The notes beneath the pieces are model-generated. The model saw only the letters and a list, made by a program, of their open reading frames with translations, was not told the DNA's origin and ran no database searches. DNA of 64,000 bases from positions 17,486,892-17,550,891 of the forward strand of contig NC_080734.1 in NCBI RefSeq assembly GCF_019097595.1, in the 5' to 3' direction. This document shows positions 59,935 to 64,000 of this stretch, piece after piece. Each line of letters begins with the position of its first letter. Position 1 is the stretch's first letter. Source of the DNA: Hemibagrus wyckioides (Eukaryota; Chordata; Actinopteri; Siluriformes; Bagridae). The translations under genes were made by a program, and so were the position numbers.

Positions 59935-62900
59935 GCACTCACTCACACATACTCTACTTACACATCTCTCACTCTCTCACTCTCTCATTCACTCACTCAC
60001 TCTACTCTACTTACACATCTCTCACTCTCTCACTCTCTCATTCACTCACTCACTCACTCACTCACTCACTCTACTCTACTTACACATCTCTCACTCTCTC
60101 ACTCTCTCATTCACTCACTCACTCTACTCTACTTACACATCTCTCACTCTCTCACTCTCTCATTCACTCACTCACTCACTCACTCACTCACTCACTCTAC
60201 TCTACTTACACATCTCTCACTCTCTCACTCTCTCATTCACTCACTCACTCACTCTACTCTACTCTACTTACACATCTCTCACTCTCTCAATCATTCACTC
60301 ACTCACTCACTCACTCACTCTACTCTACTTACACATCTCTCACTCTCTCAATCATTCACTCACTCACTCACTCTACTCTACTTACACATCTCTCACTCTC
60401 TCAATCATTCACTCACTCACTCACTCACTCACTCACTCACTCTACTCTACTTACACATCTCTCACTCTCTCAATCATTCACTCACTCACTCACTCACTCT
60501 ACTCTACTTACACATCTCTCACTCTCTCAATCATTCACTCACTCACTCACTCACTCTACTCTACTTACACATCTCTCACTCTCTCAGTCATTCACTCTCT
60601 CACTCACTCACTCTACTCTACTTACACATCTCTCACTCTCTCAATCATTCACTCACTCACTCACTCACTCTACTCTACTTACACATCTCTCACTCTCTCA
60701 TTCACTCACTCACTCTACTCTACTTACACATCTCTCACTCTCTCAATCATTCACTCACTCACTCACTCACTCTACTCTACTTACACATCTCTCACTCTCT
60801 CAATCATTCACTCACTCACTCACTCACTCTACTCTACTTACACATCTCTCACTCTCTCAATCATTCACTCACTCATTCACTCACTCACTCTACTCTACTT
60901 ACACATCTCTCACTCTCTCAATCATTCACTCACTCACTCACTCACTCTACTCTACTTACACATCTCTCACTCTCTCAGTCATTCACTCTCTCACTCACTC
61001 ACTCTACTCTACTTACACATCTCTCACTCTCTCAATCATTCACTCACTCACTCTACTCTACTTACACATCTCTCACTCTCTCAATCATTCACTCACTCAC
61101 TCACTCACTCTACTCTACTTACACATCTCTCACTCTCTCAATCATTCACTCACTCACTCACTCACTCTACTCTACTTACACATCTCTCACTCTCTCATTC
61201 ACTCACTCACTCTACTCTACTTACACATCTCTCACTCTCTCAATCATTCACTCACTCACTCACTCACTCTACTCTACTTACACATCTCTCACTCTCTCAT
61301 TCACTCACTCACTCTACTCTACTTACACATCTCTCACTCTCTCAATCATTCACTCACTCACTCACTCACTCTACTCTACTTACACATCTCTCACTCTCTC
61401 AATCATTCACTCACTCACTCACTCTACTCTACTTACACATCTCTCACTCTCTCATTCACTCACTCACTCTACTCTACTTACACATCTCTCACCCTCTCAA
61501 TCATTCACTCACTCACTCACTCACTCTACTCTACTTACACATCTCTCACTCTCTCAATCATTCACTCACTCACTCACTCACTCTACTCTACTTACACATC
61601 TCTCACTCTCTCACTCACTCACTCTACTCTACTTACACATCTCTCACTCTCTCAATCATTCACTCACTCACTCTACTCTACTTACACATCTCTCACTCTC
61701 TCAATCATTCACTCACTCACTCACTCACTCACTCACTCTACTCTACTTACACATCTCTCACTCTCTCAATCATTCACTCACTCACTCACTCTACTCTACT
61801 TACACATCTCTCACTCTCTCATTCACTCACTCACTCTACTCTACTTACACATCTCTCACTCTCTCAATCATTCACTCACTCACTCACTCACTCTACTCTA
61901 CTTACACATCTCTCACTCTCTCAATCATTCACTCACTCACTCACTCACTCTACTCTACTTACACATCTCTCACTCTCTCATTCACTCACTCACTCTACTC
62001 TACTTACACATCTCTCACTCTCAATCATTCACTCACTCACTCACTCACTCTACTCTACTTACACATCTCTCACTCTCTCAATCATTCACTCACTCACTCT
62101 ACTCTACTTACACATCTCTCACTCTCTCAATCATTCACTCACTCACTCACTCACTCTACTCTACTTACACATCTCTCACTCTCTCAGTCATTCACTCTCT
62201 CACTCACTCACTCTACTCTACTTACACATCTCTCACTCTCTCATTCACTCACTCACTCTACTCTACTTACACCTCTCACTCTCTCAATCATTCACTCACT
62301 CACTCACTCACTCACTCACTCACTCACTCACTCTCATACTATCACTCTCTCACTCACTCACTCTCTCACTCATACTATCACTCACTCACTCACTCACTCT
62401 CTCACTCATACTATCACTCACTCACTCACTCACTCTCACTCATTCACTCATACTATCACTCTCTCACTCTCAATCATTCACTCACTCACTCATTTACTCA
62501 CTCACTCACTCACTCACTCATACTATCACTCACTCACTCACTCACTCACTCACTCACTCACTCACTCATACTATCACTCTCTCACTCACTCACTCATTCA
62601 CTCACTCACTCACTCACTCATACTATCACTCTCTCACTCACTCACTCATTCACTCACTCACTCACTCACTCACTCACTCACTCATACTATCACTCTCTCA
62701 CTCATTCACTCACTCACTCATACTATCACTCTCTCACTCACTCACTCATTCACTCACTCACTCATACTATCACTCTCACTCACTCACTCACTCACTCACT
62801 CATACTATCACTCTCTCACTCATTCACTCACTCACTCACTCACTCACTCACTCACTCTACTCTACTTACACATCTCTCACTCTCTCAATCATTCACTCAC

Positions 62901-64000
62901 TCACTCACTCTACTCTACTTACACATCTCTCACTCTCTCATTCACTCACTCACTCACTCACTCACTCACTCTACTCTACTTACACATCTCTCACTCTCAA
63001 TCATTCACTCACTCACTCACTCTACTCTACTTACACATCTCTCACTCTCTCAATCATTCACTCACTCACTCACTCACTCATACTATCACTCTCTCACTCA
63101 CTCACTCACTCACTCATACTATCACTCTCTCACTCACTCACTCTCTCACTCATACTATCACTCACTCACTCACTCACTCTCTCACTCATACTATCACTCA
63201 CTCACTCACTCACTCTCACTCATTCACTCATACTATCACTCTCTTACTCTCTCAATCATTCACTCACTCACTCACTCATTTACTCACTCACTCACTCACT
63301 CACTCATACTATCACTCTCACTCACTCACTCATTCACTCACTCACTCACTCACTCACTCACTCACTCATACTATCACTCTCTCACTCACTCACTCACTCA
63401 CTCACTCATACTATCACTCTCTCACTCACTCACTCACTCACTCACTCACTCACTCATACTATCACTCTCTCACTCACTCACTCACTCACTCATACTATCA
63501 CTCTCTCACTCTCTCACTCACTCACTCACTCATACTATCACTCTCTCACTCACTCACTCACTCACTCATACTATCACTCTCTCACTCACTCACTCACTCA
63601 TACTATCACTCTCTCACTCACTCACTCACTCACTCACTCACTCACTCACTCATACTATCACTCTCTCACTCACTCACTCACTCACTCACTCATACTATCA
63701 CTCACTCACTCACTCATACTATCACTCACTCACTCACTCACTCACTCACTCATACTATCACTCTCTCACTCACTCACTCACTCACTCATACTATCACTCT
63801 CTCACTCACTCACTCACACATACTCTACTCTACTTACACATCTCTCACTCTCTCAATCATTCACTCACTCACTCATTTACTCACTCACTCACTCACTCAC
63901 TCATACTATCACTCTCACTCACTCACTCACTCATACTATCACTCTCACTCACTCACTCACTCACTCACACATACTCTACTTACACATCTCTCACTCTCAA
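59935..64000 (+). repeat. CTCA-based minisatellite block, runs off the window
   Basis: Two alternating unit types share a (CTCA)n spacer. Type A contains CTACTCTACTTACACATCTC then TCACTCTCTCAATCATTCA; about 49 occurrences by eye, mostly 59935-62275 and again at 62860-63060 and after 63810. Type B contains CTCATACTATCACTCTCTCA and dominates 62330-63800. Common type A spacing is near 57-60 bp, with shorter forms where AATCATT is missing. The right edge is open. Confidence 0.95.

Noticed and set aside
59951..64000. CRISPR-like regular spacing
   Set aside because: Units are simple CTCA-based tandem repeats with no unique spacers, in a vertebrate genome.

Overview
The window is nuclear DNA from a teleost fish. 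The evidence is split vertebrate genes with GT/AG introns, abundant CA/GT/CT and TAA microsatellites, many Tc1-like transposon relics, CR1/Rex-type and RTE-type LINE fragments, and a tRNA-derived SINE. The species cannot be named from sequence alone.

Layout. (1) 1-13.9 kb is a patchwork of local segmental duplications. It holds seven intact tRNA-Asp(GTC) genes, all on the minus strand, plus decayed copies and truncated 5' tRNA halves. Five of the tRNA genes have a perfect CTCF-core match about 25-39 bp from the tRNA 5' end. Between them lie repeated exon fragments of a KIF20A-like kinesin (minus strand) and two partial copies of the 3' exons of cdc23/APC8 (plus strand), with LINE and SINE pieces. 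KIF20A and CDC23 are neighbours in human, so this looks like a scrambled tandem amplification of that junction. (2) 14.5-31.1 kb holds pfas, the purine-synthesis enzyme FGAM synthase, complete on the plus strand: one non-coding exon and 28 coding exons giving about 1317 aa. Its promoter has NRF1, CCAAT and E-box motifs. (3) 32.6-36.9 kb holds a complete six-exon rnf170-like RING/DUF1232 membrane E3 ligase on the minus strand, 241 aa. (4) 39.7-57.9 kb holds hook1, complete on the plus strand: 22 coding exons, 715 aa, a dynein/dynactin cargo adaptor. (5) From 59.75 kb to the window end there is a CA microsatellite followed by about 4 kb of CTCA-rich minisatellite that runs off the edge.

pfas, rnf170-like and hook1 are unrelated single-copy housekeeping genes; nothing suggests co-regulation. 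Their introns carry transposons, including three clear nested insertions (42.7-43.6, 45.7-46.8 and 53.3-54.4 kb). Exons were assembled by eye from reading frame, splice consensus and recalled family sequence. All three complete genes keep an open frame through every junction. No obviously new gene system was found. The most unusual part is the tRNA-Asp/CTCF/KIF20A/cdc23 duplication block.
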